Of a DNA stretch of 64,000 nucleotides, positions 32,982-41,237 are shown one piece after another; position 1 is the first letter of the stretch, and each line of letters opens with the position of its first letter. The notes under the pieces were generated by a model that worked only from the letters and a program-made list of their open reading frames with translations, had not been told where the DNA came from and ran no database searches. The position numbers and the translations under genes are program-made. The stretch is from Halorhabdus utahensis DSM 12940 (GTDB lineage: Archaea; Halobacteriota; Halobacteria; Halobacteriales; Haloarculaceae), in NCBI RefSeq assembly GCF_000023945.1, contig NC_013158.1:1-64000 (forward strand), given 5' to 3'.

Positions 32982-33020
32982 ACAGGCGTCTTCTGGGATG
33001 TGGCCGTGAAGCGATTCCCC

Positions 33021-33032
33021 CGAACATATTCC
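33021..33032. promoter_or_regulatory. Weak NarO-like site before the DUF2249 gene
   Basis: CGAACATATTCC fits CGAA-N4-TTC with the last base changed (C for G), between the MOSC stop and the DUF2249 start. No TATA box is obvious downstream of it, so it may be non-functional. Confidence 0.35.
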
Positions 33033-33040
33033 GCCGGTCG

Positions 33041-33817
33041 TCATCCGACGACCTTGACCGGGTCGCCGACCGCGATCTCCGATTCCCTGTCGGACTTTGG
33101 AATCGACGCGATGAGCATCAGCGTATAATAGTGATCGAACGCGTCTTCGTCGGCCCAGTCGGGGAAGGTCTGCTCGCGCATTTCGACGAACCGTTCGCGG
33201 AACGCGGGGGTCGGCTCGCCGGTGTCGGGATCGCGCTCGGGAACGACACATCTCCCGCACGGCGTCACGCCGTCGAATCGGACGCCGCCCGCCTCGAAAA
33301 TGGGGGCCTCGTCGCCGACGAAGCGATCCTCCCAGAACGCGGGCACGCCGGAAACTTCGACGTTGGCCCGGAGTCTGCGGCGCACACTCTCGACTGTCAA
33401 CTCGTCGAACCACGACGCGACTGCCTCTAGGGTCGCCGTGGAGACGACCGACGGCCCCATGTCCCGGCGGTCGACGAATCCCAGGGACTCGTCCCGGCGT
33501 AGCGTCAGGTCGGCCTCGAAAAACTCGCCGAACCACGACTCCGCCTGCCGACGATCATCCTCCACGTCGAGGTCGAACTCTCGTTGGTCGCCGGCAGGGG
33601 TTTCGACCGTCAATACACCGGTCGCCGTCTCGAAATCGGTCATCAACTCGTGGATTCGATCGGTCCGCTTGCCGTTGAAGACCTCGCCGTCGGCGTCAAA
33701 CAGTGCATACTCCCGGTCGTGTTCGAGCGTCCCTCCTTTGAGAACGCGAGCGGTTTCGACATCGATCCCGTCGAGTCCCTTGACCGGGAATACGCGGAGT
33801 CGCTCGATCCGTGCCAT
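33041..33817 (-). CDS. MOSC domain protein
   Basis: A 258-aa protein with an N-terminal MOSC-N beta barrel (IERLRVFPVKGLDGI, EHDREYALFDADG). A C-terminal MOSC domain has the conserved Cys in FDGVTPCGRCVVPERDPDTG. MOSC proteins bind sulfur or molybdopterin, as in the C-terminal domain of Moco sulfurase and in mARC. The mARC-like layout (two domains, Cys near residue 190) allows an amidoxime/nitrite-reducing role or Moco handling. Being between two DUF2249 genes and near nirK suggests a link with nitrogen oxides, unproven. Confidence 0.88.
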   Translation of the reverse strand: MARIERLRVFPVKGLDGIDVETARVLKGGTLEHDREYALFDADGEVFNGKRTDRIHELMTDFETATGVLTVETPAGDQREFDLDVEDDRRQAESWFGEFFEADLTLRRDESLGFVDRRDMGPSVVSTATLEAVASWFDELTVESVRRRLRANVEVSGVPAFWEDRFVGDEAPIFEAGGVRFDGVTPCGRCVVPERDPDTGEPTPAFRERFVEMREQTFPDWADEDAFDHYYTLMLIASIPKSDRESEIAVGDPVKVVG

Positions 33818-33865
33818 CGCTTTTTTCTTGGAACGATCCGGGGAAAATCTTGGCGTCCTCGACGT

Positions 33866-34099
33866 TCAGGCGTGCCGGATCTCGACGTGGTACTTCTGTG
33901 GACCGACCTGTTCGGTCTCATGGGTGAATCCGCGGGCTTGAAGAACGTCGTACAGCGGTTCGGGTTCAAAGCTATTGATCAGCAGGAACGATCCATCTTC
34001 TGAGAGCGTTGCCAGACCGTCCATGATTGCCTCGAAAGGCTCGCCGTCGATCTCTCGGGCGTCGAGCGTTGCCTCGTGAGCCTCTGCGTGTTGCTCCAT
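33866..34099 (-). CDS. DUF2249 domain protein, divergent from nirK
   Basis: A 77-aa DUF2249 protein: ATLDAREIDGEPFEAIMDGL, FLLINSFEPEPLYDVLQARG, KYHVEIRHA. It shares the 193-bp divergent promoter region with nirK and so may share its regulation. Sequence similarity to the other DUF2249 protein in the window is modest, so they look like separate paralogues rather than a recent duplication. Its partner is unknown. Confidence 0.85.
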   Translation of the reverse strand: MEQHAEAHEATLDAREIDGEPFEAIMDGLATLSEDGSFLLINSFEPEPLYDVLQARGFTHETEQVGPQKYHVEIRHA

Positions 34100-34229
34100 G
34101 GGGTTCCTTGTGGGTTCCCCGGTATTCGTTCTCTCCCGAACTTGTTCGCCTCTTCTCCCGTTCTGGAGTTGACGTACCCAGTGGTGTCACACGACCAGGT
34201 CTCGCGCTGGTATCCGACGCCCCACGGTA

Positions 34230-34241
34230 CGAACATGTTCT
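34230..34241. promoter_or_regulatory. Putative NarO operator of nirK
   Basis: CGAACATGTTCT contains the perfect palindrome GAACATGTTC and fits CGAA-N4-TTC(G) with only the last base different. It lies 52 bp before the nirK ATG. A weak TATA candidate TTTGATA is at 34273-34279, about 41 bp centre to centre, roughly one helical turn more than the spacing seen before nar. Confidence 0.6.
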
Positions 34242-34292
34242 GCTCAATTCCTTTCGATGGCCGTCGACGACGTTTGATAGAGGCACAGACCG

Positions 34293-35381
34293 ATGTCATC
34301 TATCCCGGTCGCCACACGACGGCGCGTTCTCCAGGCCCTCGGAGTCGGCGGCGCCGCGGCCCTCGCCGGCTGTGGTGCGTCGAGCGACACCGACGACCAG
34401 CCTGCCGAGAATACGTCACCCACCGAACCTCACATGAACGATCCCCAGATGACAGACGTCGACCGTATCGCCGCCGATCCGACCGACGTCCCTGATCCGA
34501 TCGACCGGTCCTCGCCGGCGACAGTCAACGTCGAACTCGAGACGCGCGAACTCGTCGCCGAGGTCGAACCGGGCGTCACCTACACCTACATGACCTTCGA
34601 CAATCAGGTTCCGGGGCCACTGATCCGGGTCCGCAAAGGTGACACGGTGAATATGACGGTCACCAGCCACGAGGACAACACGATGCCCCACAACATCGAC
34701 CTCCACGCGGTCAGGGGGCCAGGTGGCGGGGCCGAGGCGTCGATGGTCGCCCCCGGCGAAACCGAGACCTTCCAGTTCAAGGCGACCTACCCCGGCGCAT
34801 TCATCTATCACTGTGCCGTCCCGAACTTGGACTATCACATCGCCTCGGGGATGTACGGTCTCATTCTCGTCGAACCCGAGGACGGGCTTCCCGAGGTCGA
34901 TCACGAACTCTACTTCGGCCAGAACGAACTCTATACCACGGGCGACGTATCCCAGGATGGCCACCACGACTTCGACATGGATGCGATGACGGCCGAAGAG
35001 CCGACGTACGTGCTCATGAACGGTGAGAGTCGCGCTATTACGGAAAATCGGTATGGCCCGGTAACCGTCGACGTCGGCGACACCGCCCGCGTGTACTTCG
35101 TCAACGGTGGTCCAAACCTCACGTCGAGTTTCCACCCGATCGGGTGTGTCTGGGACGAAGTCCATCCCCAGGGTGGGATCGGGGGGCCGCCCCATCGAAA
35201 CATCCAGACGACGCCCGTCATGCCCGGCTCGGCGACCATCGCGACGATGCACTTCGAGGTCCCCGGCCCGGTGAAACTCGTCGATCACGCCCTCTCGCGG
35301 GTCGCCCGGAAAGGGCTCCTGGCCGTCGTCGAAGCCGAGGGCGACGCCCGTCCTGATCTCTTTGATCCCGATCCGGACTGA
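34293..35381 (+). CDS. nirK: Copper-containing nitrite reductase NirK
   Basis: Reduces nitrite to nitric oxide outside the membrane (362 aa). N-terminal TRRRVLQALGVGGAAALAGCG shows both a Tat motif and a lipobox Cys (27), so it is probably a lipid-anchored Tat substrate. Type 1 copper ligands are His133, Cys174, His182 and Met187; type 2 ligands are His138, His173 and His332. The catalytic Asp (Asp136) and His (His281) are present. The order fits two cupredoxin domains of the green/blue NirK family. It takes the product of NarGH, so together they form the first two denitrification steps. Nor and Nos are not in the window. Confidence 0.97.
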   Translation: MSSIPVATRRRVLQALGVGGAAALAGCGASSDTDDQPAENTSPTEPHMNDPQMTDVDRIAADPTDVPDPIDRSSPATVNVELETRELVAEVEPGVTYTYMTFDNQVPGPLIRVRKGDTVNMTVTSHEDNTMPHNIDLHAVRGPGGGAEASMVAPGETETFQFKATYPGAFIYHCAVPNLDYHIASGMYGLILVEPEDGLPEVDHELYFGQNELYTTGDVSQDGHHDFDMDAMTAEEPTYVLMNGESRAITENRYGPVTVDVGDTARVYFVNGGPNLTSSFHPIGCVWDEVHPQGGIGGPPHRNIQTTPVMPGSATIATMHFEVPGPVKLVDHALSRVARKGLLAVVEAEGDARPDLFDPDPD

Positions 35382-35426
35382 CGCTCGCCCCGGCGGGTCG
35401 ATCCCGTTCCGTCCCGTTCGGCCGAT

Positions 35427-37268
35427 TCACTCACTCGCCAGTCGGTCGCGCAGTGTCCGGACACCGGCTTTCTCGAGCCTATCCGCCGCGGCAACGATCT
35501 CGACGCGCTCTGTTCCGAGTGACACGAACGTCACGTCCAGGTCCGCAGCGGTTTCCGCCAGTGTGACCCCAGCGTCGGCGTCCCCGGCAACCACCCGCCG
35601 CGCGGGGCTCTCGAACGATCGCGTCTCGATCGTCCGGAGCGAACGCTGGAGCGTGGCTTGCGCCTCATCACGAGAATTCGCGAGTTCGTCGATCGCCGCG
35701 TCGAAACTCCCAGCGAGTCCCCACTGGGAATCGACCGTCGCCACGAGGAGATCGCCGTCGATCAGGTCATCGAGACCGGTCACGTCGTCCGGATTGCCGG
35801 TGGGAACGGCCAGCCCCCACTCGCGCTCCCAGGAATCAAGAACCACGCTCTCTGCCGGGGCTTCGATGGGACCGGCGATCACGGCCACATCCGTGACGCC
35901 GTCTTCGAGCAGGCGGACTCCCGTTCGCGATCCCTCAGCGAGATACCGAGGCCGGTCAAGCTGATCCAGTAGGTCCCAGAGGTGGGAATCGCCCTCGCCA
36001 GCCCCGAGCAACGATGGGATCGCGGCGTCAGCCGAGAACAACTCGACAGTGACGGACTCGTCCGGATCGAGATATGCCGTTTGCGCGTCGACATCGACCA
36101 CGCCGTCGGCGTCGACCAGCGTGGTGGTCGCGCCGCTGCCCTTGTCGACGGGATACGCGAGCGTCCGTCCGTCCCCATCTTCGACGAGGGCGACCGGGAG
36201 AAAGCGCCGTCGTCCTTCCTCGAAGCGTGCGCGAGTTGCCATGTCGGCCTCGACGGTCGCCGTCCGGCGCTCAGGGAGTCCGGCGGCCGCGCGGATCGCC
36301 GGCGCGACGAACACCCGGAATATCGTGAGCGCGGACACCGGATACCCCGGAAGCCCGATGTACGCCGCGTCCTCGAACTGCCCGACGATCGTCGGCTTCC
36401 CCGGCTTGACTGCTGTGCCGTGAAGCAGCAACTCCCCACGCTGCTCGATCACCCGATAGATGACGTCCATCGTACTCGCGCTCGTCGATCCCGAGGAGAG
36501 CACGAGGTCACACTCGTTTGCTGCCTGGGTGAGTGTATTCGCGATCGACCCCTCGTCGTCGCCGACGTGTGGATACACCCGGGAGCGCCCGCCCGCTTCT
36601 TCGACTGCTGCGGCGATCGTGTAGCTGTTGACGTCGTGGATCTGTCCGGGGGCGCTGTCGAGAGTATCGTCGGGCCGGACGAGTTCGTCACCGGTCGAGA
36701 TGATGCCGACGGTCGGGGGCTTGCGAACCGTAACTGCGTCACAGCCGATCGCCGACAGCAGCCCGATCTCACGGGGCGTCAGTCGCGTTTTCGGGCCGAG
36801 GACGCGCCGGCCGGCCGCCACGTCGGCCCCTGCCGGCATGACGTTCTCGCCGGGCGTCACCGCATCCCGGATTGCCACCGAGCCGTCGCGCTCGCTCGTC
36901 GCCTCGACCACGACGACTGCGTCCGCGCCCGGCGGCAGGACCGCACCGGTCGAGATCTCGATCGCCTCGCCCGCCTCGATCGATTCTGTCGGGTTCTCTC
37001 CCGCATGGAGCGTCCCAACTGTCTCAAGATCGACGGGGGACGCCTCGCCCGCGTCGACGGTGTCACCGGCTTTGACCGCGTAGCCGTCCATCGCTGCACG
37101 GTCGAAGCCTGGCACGTCAATTTCGGCCGTGATCCGCTCGGCGAGCACTCGCCCACGGGCATTTTCAAGGCTGGCTCGTTCCGTCCCGGCTTCGAGTTCG
37201 AGACTGTCGATCGTCGCGGCCAGTTCTTCGCCCGAAGCCAGATCACGGAATTCCCGTCGATCAGTCAC
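35427..37268 (-). CDS. moeA: MoeA fused to a substrate-binding-like domain
   Basis: Molybdopterin molybdenumtransferase that inserts molybdate into adenylated molybdopterin (613 aa). Residues 1-410 are MoeA: DRAAMDGYAVKAGDTVDAG, SSGSTSASTMDVIYRVIE and IGLPGYPVSALTIF. From about 415 a periplasmic-binding-protein-like domain follows (HLWDLLDQLDRPRYLAEGSR, VTDVAVIAGP), an architecture known in archaea and some bacteria. It may sense a ligand such as molybdate, but this is inferred. GTG start at 37268 makes a GTGA overlap with the second moeA gene; the frame upstream is its antiparallel-phase shadow. Confidence 0.92.
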   Translation of the reverse strand: MTDRREFRDLASGEELAATIDSLELEAGTERASLENARGRVLAERITAEIDVPGFDRAAMDGYAVKAGDTVDAGEASPVDLETVGTLHAGENPTESIEAGEAIEISTGAVLPPGADAVVVVEATSERDGSVAIRDAVTPGENVMPAGADVAAGRRVLGPKTRLTPREIGLLSAIGCDAVTVRKPPTVGIISTGDELVRPDDTLDSAPGQIHDVNSYTIAAAVEEAGGRSRVYPHVGDDEGSIANTLTQAANECDLVLSSGSTSASTMDVIYRVIEQRGELLLHGTAVKPGKPTIVGQFEDAAYIGLPGYPVSALTIFRVFVAPAIRAAAGLPERRTATVEADMATRARFEEGRRRFLPVALVEDGDGRTLAYPVDKGSGATTTLVDADGVVDVDAQTAYLDPDESVTVELFSADAAIPSLLGAGEGDSHLWDLLDQLDRPRYLAEGSRTGVRLLEDGVTDVAVIAGPIEAPAESVVLDSWEREWGLAVPTGNPDDVTGLDDLIDGDLLVATVDSQWGLAGSFDAAIDELANSRDEAQATLQRSLRTIETRSFESPARRVVAGDADAGVTLAETAADLDVTFVSLGTERVEIVAAADRLEKAGVRTLRDRLASE

Positions 37269-38467
37269 GGCGACCACTCCCAGTCCTCGACGCTGACCGT
37301 CGCTCCGGCCTCGATTCCCTCCTGTGATTCCGGGACGACGACCCACCCATCCGCCGCCGAGACGCTCGACAGCACGCCGGCCCCACCGGACCGGATCGGT
37401 TCGACACCCTCGGCGACGTGGCGAACGCGAACGTAGCTGCGGACGCCCGGTTCGCTGGCGATCTTGCGTGTCAGTTCGCCCGCTGTGGTCGGCGGCGCTT
37501 CGGGCTCCCGGTTTCCGGCCCACGCGACGGCCGGATACAGCAACTGGACGGCGTTGACGAGCGCGGAGACCGGATAACCGGGCAGCATGAGCACCGGCGT
37601 CGCCTCGACCCTGCCAAAGCCGACCGGATGGCCGGGTTTGTGCGCAACGCCGTGGACGGCCACGTCTCCGAGATCCTCGACGACCTCCGGCAGGAGATCA
37701 CGTTCGCCGACCGAGGAGCCGCCGGTCGTGACGATCACGTCGGCGTCGAGGTCGCGCTCGATCGCGTCGGCGAGGGCTTGTTGATCGTCAGTGACGATAT
37801 CTCGGTACCGCGGATCGCCGCCCCACCGTTCGACCAACCGTATGACGACGAGCCCGTTGGTCTCGACGATCTCGCCCGGTCCGGGATCGGATTCGACCAC
37901 TTCTTCCCCCGTCGGAATGACGGCGATCTCGGGAGGCTGGTAGGCCGTCACCCCTTCGATCCCGGTCGCCTTCAGAAGCCCGAGGTCCGACGGCCGAAGG
38001 CGGTCACCGGGCTCGAACAGCGTCGCGTCGGCGGCGACGTCTTCACCGGTTGGCGCGACGTTCTCGCCGGGCGCGACGGCCGTCTCGACGGCGAGTCCGT
38101 CATTTCGTTCGGTAACATCCTCGACGCGCACGACGGCGTCGGCATGCTCTGGTAGCTCGCTGCCCGTATGCACTCCCACGGCTCGGCCAGGCCCCATGTT
38201 CTCGGCTCTTTCGAGTCGTGCCGGTGCGCGTTCGCTCGCTCCCACCGTCTCCTCGGCGTTGACGGCGAATCCATCCATCGCGGCCCGATCGTAGTGTGGC
38301 ACTGCCCGTTCTGGCGTTACCTGTTCGGCGATCACGCGCCCGACTGCCGCTTCGGTCGCAATTTGCTCGGTTCGGTCGACCCCGGTGACGACTGACCGCA
38401 GTTGTTCGCGTGCCGCGGTGACGGGCGTCTGTCGCTTGAAGCCCGCCTCGTGTCGGTCACTGCTCAC
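37265..38467 (-). CDS. moeA: Molybdopterin molybdenumtransferase MoeA
   Basis: Second MoeA paralogue (400 aa, GTG start) without the extra C-terminal domain. Diagnostic motifs are HYDRAAMDGFAVNAEETV, GLLKATGIEGVTAYQPPEIA, TTGGSSVGERDLLPEVVED and LPGYPVSALVNA, plus a C-terminal MoeA domain IV. Archaea often have two MoeA forms, perhaps for Mo versus W; the sequence does not decide. It is first in the two-gene GTGA-linked unit; mobA lies 96 bp upstream. Confidence 0.95.
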   Translation of the reverse strand: MSSDRHEAGFKRQTPVTAAREQLRSVVTGVDRTEQIATEAAVGRVIAEQVTPERAVPHYDRAAMDGFAVNAEETVGASERAPARLERAENMGPGRAVGVHTGSELPEHADAVVRVEDVTERNDGLAVETAVAPGENVAPTGEDVAADATLFEPGDRLRPSDLGLLKATGIEGVTAYQPPEIAVIPTGEEVVESDPGPGEIVETNGLVVIRLVERWGGDPRYRDIVTDDQQALADAIERDLDADVIVTTGGSSVGERDLLPEVVEDLGDVAVHGVAHKPGHPVGFGRVEATPVLMLPGYPVSALVNAVQLLYPAVAWAGNREPEAPPTTAGELTRKIASEPGVRSYVRVRHVAEGVEPIRSGGAGVLSSVSAADGWVVVPESQEGIEAGATVSVEDWEWSP

Positions 38468-38563
38468 CCGGATCCCTCCCGACGATGTCTGTCATATGGC
38501 GTTGTGAAGTACCACTGGGGTAAGAAGGCTCGGCTGGTCGACCACTCGGGCCACCTGACCGCC

Positions 38564-39217
38564 CTAGTTTGAATGCTGGCGCGCTTCTGTGCCGGGGTCA
38601 TCGATCGCCCGGAGGGCCGCGACGGTATTGACGTTCGTGAGCGACCGTTCGAGCGTCGAGGGGCCGTTGTCGATAGTGACGTCCTCGACGGTCGACAGCT
38701 CCCCGAGCAGGGCGTGGAGCCCTCCGGACGCGTGGAGTTCCTCGCTGGCGTCGAGAATCGCGGCCCGGCGATAGCGTGCGTGCAAGGGCTCCCGGCCGCC
38801 GGCCGTCCGGGGGACGAGTGCGTCAGCCGTCGAGTCGGCGTCCAGAATCCACCGAACGGCGTCGACATCGAGCAGCGGCATGTCACAGCCAGTCACGAAC
38901 AGCCACTCGGCATCGCATGATCGGGCGGCCCCCATCACTCCGCCCAGCGGCCCGTCGAACCGCTCGTCGTCGACCGCAAAAGAGAGGTTCTCCGTCGGAT
39001 ATCCGTCGCCACCGAGCCGATCAGCGATCGATTCGCCCCGGTCGCGATCGGGGACCATCACCAGCGGCTGGCGATCCGTCGCTGTCGACACGGCGTCGAG
39101 TACGCGTCCGAGGATGGGTTCGTTCCCGACTGTCGCGAACGCCTTGTCCCCGTCCGCAAAGCGCGAACTCTCCCCGCCAGCGAGGACGACGCCACGGATT
39201 GATCGGTCGTCGGTCAT
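38564..39217 (-). CDS. mobA: Molybdenum cofactor guanylyltransferase MobA
   Basis: Attaches GMP to Mo-molybdopterin to make the bis-MGD form needed by NarG (217 aa). It has the nucleotidyltransferase N-terminal motif VVLAGGESSRFADGDKAF, then PLGGVMGAARSC and the metal-binding GCDMPLL. Overlap ATGA with the MobB-MoaE gene shows coupled translation. The C-terminal TLERSLTNVNTVAALRAI is family-like. Confidence 0.95.
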   Translation of the reverse strand: MTDDRSIRGVVLAGGESSRFADGDKAFATVGNEPILGRVLDAVSTATDRQPLVMVPDRDRGESIADRLGGDGYPTENLSFAVDDERFDGPLGGVMGAARSCDAEWLFVTGCDMPLLDVDAVRWILDADSTADALVPRTAGGREPLHARYRRAAILDASEELHASGGLHALLGELSTVEDVTIDNGPSTLERSLTNVNTVAALRAIDDPGTEARQHSN

Positions 39218-40032
39218 CGCTCGTGGGCCCAGAACTCCTCGGAAACGGTGACTTCCTTCTTGAACAGCGGAACTTCCGCTTTGATGCGGTCGATGCCGTC
39301 CTCGACGGTCCTGAACGCCTCTTTGCGGTGACCCGCGAGCACGACGACGTACACGACATCCTCGCCCGCCTCGACGACGCCGGTTCGGTGGTGGAGTCGA
39401 ACGTCGAAAACACCGTCCCGTGCTCGCAGTTCCTCCTGGATCGTCGCCATCTGGTCGGTCGCGACCTCGTCGTAGCGCTCGAATTCGAGATACTCCGTCG
39501 GTTCGTCGTCCGGACTATCCTTCCGGCGGACGCGGCCAGTGAACGTCGCGATTGCACCGGCTCGGTCGGCGTCCGGGGACCGTTTGACCTCGGCAACCAG
39601 CGACGACAACGTCTCGTAGGGATCGACGGACTCGATCACCTCGACTGCATCTTCGAGGTCGACATCCGCGGCGCTTGCTGCCGCCAGCATCCCGTCAGCA
39701 TCCGCATGGCCCAGTACGATCTGCGGGAGATCAATATCCGCGTATCCTTCGACGATGGCATACGCACAGTCGGTCGAGAGGGCCTCGAGTGCGTCATCCA
39801 GCGTCCGTGACTCGCCGGTCCCAAACCACGATCCGTCGGCGATTCCGTACGTCCGGTCGGCACCGGCTGCCCGATGGCGGGCGGTGTCTTTCCCGTCGGT
39901 ATCGAGCGTCGGTTCGCAGTCGACGTGCTTGACTGTCCCGACTGTGCCGCGCTCGCTCAACCGTTCGACGAGGGCCTCGACAAGTGTCGTCTTTCCCGCG
40001 TTCGACGGGCCGGTCACCCCGATGACCTGCAT
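39214..40032 (-). CDS. MobB-MoaE fusion protein
   Basis: Two Moco-related domains in one 272-aa chain. Residues 1-125 are MobB, a P-loop GTPase partner of MobA (VIGVTGPSNAGKTTLVEALV). Residues about 130-272 are MoaE, the large subunit of molybdopterin synthase (IATFTGRVRRKD, EYLEFERYDEVATDQM, HHRTGVVEAGEDVVYVVVLA, KKEVTVSEEFWAHE). The MoaE partner is presumably the SAMP1/MoaD protein at 18.9 kb. ATG at 40032 is chosen over GTG at 40038. This fusion occurs in several haloarchaea. It overlaps mobA by ATGA. Confidence 0.93.
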   Translation of the reverse strand: MQVIGVTGPSNAGKTTLVEALVERLSERGTVGTVKHVDCEPTLDTDGKDTARHRAAGADRTYGIADGSWFGTGESRTLDDALEALSTDCAYAIVEGYADIDLPQIVLGHADADGMLAAASAADVDLEDAVEVIESVDPYETLSSLVAEVKRSPDADRAGAIATFTGRVRRKDSPDDEPTEYLEFERYDEVATDQMATIQEELRARDGVFDVRLHHRTGVVEAGEDVVYVVVLAGHRKEAFRTVEDGIDRIKAEVPLFKKEVTVSEEFWAHER

Positions 40033-40098
40033 AGCCACATTTGCGGACAGGGGCGTTTGTAGGTGTCGTCTACGGCACCTTCTCGGGCAGTTGCTGAC

Positions 40099-40602
40099 CT
40101 ACTCCGGTTCGGACAGCAGACCGACGAGATGACCTAGCATCGGCGTGACGAGTTCGGCCGTCCCGAACGCCGCCGCGGACTCGCTCCCGGGGAGACAAAA
40201 GACGGGAACGTCGTCGACGATTCCGGCGGTCGCACGGGTCAACATCGCGTGTGGGCCCGCCTCCTCGACTGACCGCGCCCTGAACCGTTCGCCGAACCCC
40301 GGCAGTTCCCGTTCGAACAGCGGCCTGAGTGCCTCGATGGTCACGTCATCGTCCGTAACGCCCGTGCCGCCGGTGGTACTGATCACATCCACGTCTTCGC
40401 GGTCGGCGAAGGTCTCGACGCGTTCGCGGATGACTCCGATCTCGTCTCCAACCAGATCACGTGCCGTGACAGTGTGACCAGCGTCTTCGATCGCGGCGAC
40501 GATCGCGTCGCCGCTGTCGTCACCGTCGAGTGATCGACTCGTCGAGATCGTCAGGACAGCGACGTCGACCGCACGCCGATCGTGGTGGTGATGATCGCCC
40601 AT
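40099..40602 (-). CDS. mogA: Molybdopterin adenylyltransferase (MogA/MoaB)
   Basis: Adenylates molybdopterin before metal insertion (167 aa). It shows the MoCF-binding fold with VISTTGGTGVTDDDVTIEAL, LPGFGERFRARSVEE and the C-terminal FCLPGSESAAAFGTAELVTP. The N terminus has a His-rich stretch GDHHHHDRR that may bind metal. It is 66 bp upstream of the MobB-MoaE gene on the same strand. Archaeal members are often named MoaB; the choice between MogA and MoaB names is conventional. Confidence 0.93.
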   Translation of the reverse strand: MGDHHHHDRRAVDVAVLTISTSRSLDGDDSGDAIVAAIEDAGHTVTARDLVGDEIGVIRERVETFADREDVDVISTTGGTGVTDDDVTIEALRPLFERELPGFGERFRARSVEEAGPHAMLTRATAGIVDDVPVFCLPGSESAAAFGTAELVTPMLGHLVGLLSEPE

Positions 40603-40699
40603 TGAAATCTGATCGGTCCGCGGGCCGTTTTAGTGGTCCGGTCGGGGACCCCACCGCCGATAGTGACGCTTCCGGAGCGGCCACTCCAGTGGCCGGTCG

Positions 40700-40972
40700 T
40701 CACTTCTTTGCAGGATCGTGGGAGTCGAAGCGGGCAGCGACGTACGAGACGGCGACCAGCAGCACGCCGAGTGCGAGGCCGATCGTGACCATGCCGTAGA
40801 TGGCCATTCCCAGGGTTGTCCCAGGGAGCGCGATGACGCCGAACAGCTCTGGCTCGACGACATCCGGTCTCGTTGCGCCCAGGATCGCACCCATCAGCCC
40901 GGCGATCACGACGACGCCAAGGTAGACGCCGAGGACAACACGACGGCCACGGATCGGACTGGAAGTCGACAC
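40700..40972 (-). CDS. Small membrane protein near oxidase genes (DUF7520-like)
   Basis: A 90-aa protein with a GTG start and two or three hydrophobic helices: VVLGVYLGVVVIAGLMGAIL near 11-30 and TTLGMAIYGMVTIGLALGVL onward. It has a Lys-ended tail (DSHDPAKK). I recall the label DUF7520. It shares a 59-bp divergent promoter region with the 28-aa peptide gene at 41032. Proximity to the oxidase subunit suggests a respiratory accessory role, not demonstrable here. Confidence 0.7.
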   Translation of the reverse strand: MSTSSPIRGRRVVLGVYLGVVVIAGLMGAILGATRPDVVEPELFGVIALPGTTLGMAIYGMVTIGLALGVLLVAVSYVAARFDSHDPAKK

Positions 40973-41031
40973 ACCCCCCGATACGTGCCGGAGGCGATTA
41001 GGCTTTTCACCTGCGGCGGGTATCTTTGGGT

Positions 41032-41118
41032 ATGTCCGAAAAAGAACTCATGCTCGTGGCGCTGGTCGCGATCGCGCTGATGATGGGGATCGCCGCGTTC
41101 ATGCTCGTCCTCGGGTGA
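41032..41118 (+). CDS. 28-residue single-helix membrane peptide
   Basis: A complete frame from ATG at 41032 to TGA at 41118 encodes MSEKELMLVALVAIALMMGI followed by AAFMLVLG: a short acidic/basic start then one hydrophobic helix. A TATA-like ttaggctttt lies about 25 bp upstream, fitting a leaderless start. It is convergent with the oxidase subunit I gene. Tiny single-helix subunits (for example subunit IIa of Thermus ba3 oxidase) are known in this enzyme class, so it may be such a subunit. Expression is unproven. Confidence 0.55.
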   Translation: MSEKELMLVALVAIALMMGIAAFMLVLG

Positions 41119-41237
41119 TCTGTTTCAGGAAACGGTCCGGGCCGGGCAGATCCTGCTTCGATCCGGATGTGTGCCAAAGTCAGCAGACAGGAAAACTGTG
41201 TCTTCGAACTGTCCGCGGTTTCGCCCTGGGCGTGGCG

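Noticed and set aside
35982-37436. 484-aa open frame antisense to the moeA genes
   Set aside because: Covers two genes joined by a GTGA overlap; sequence is Arg/Asp-rich without family features.
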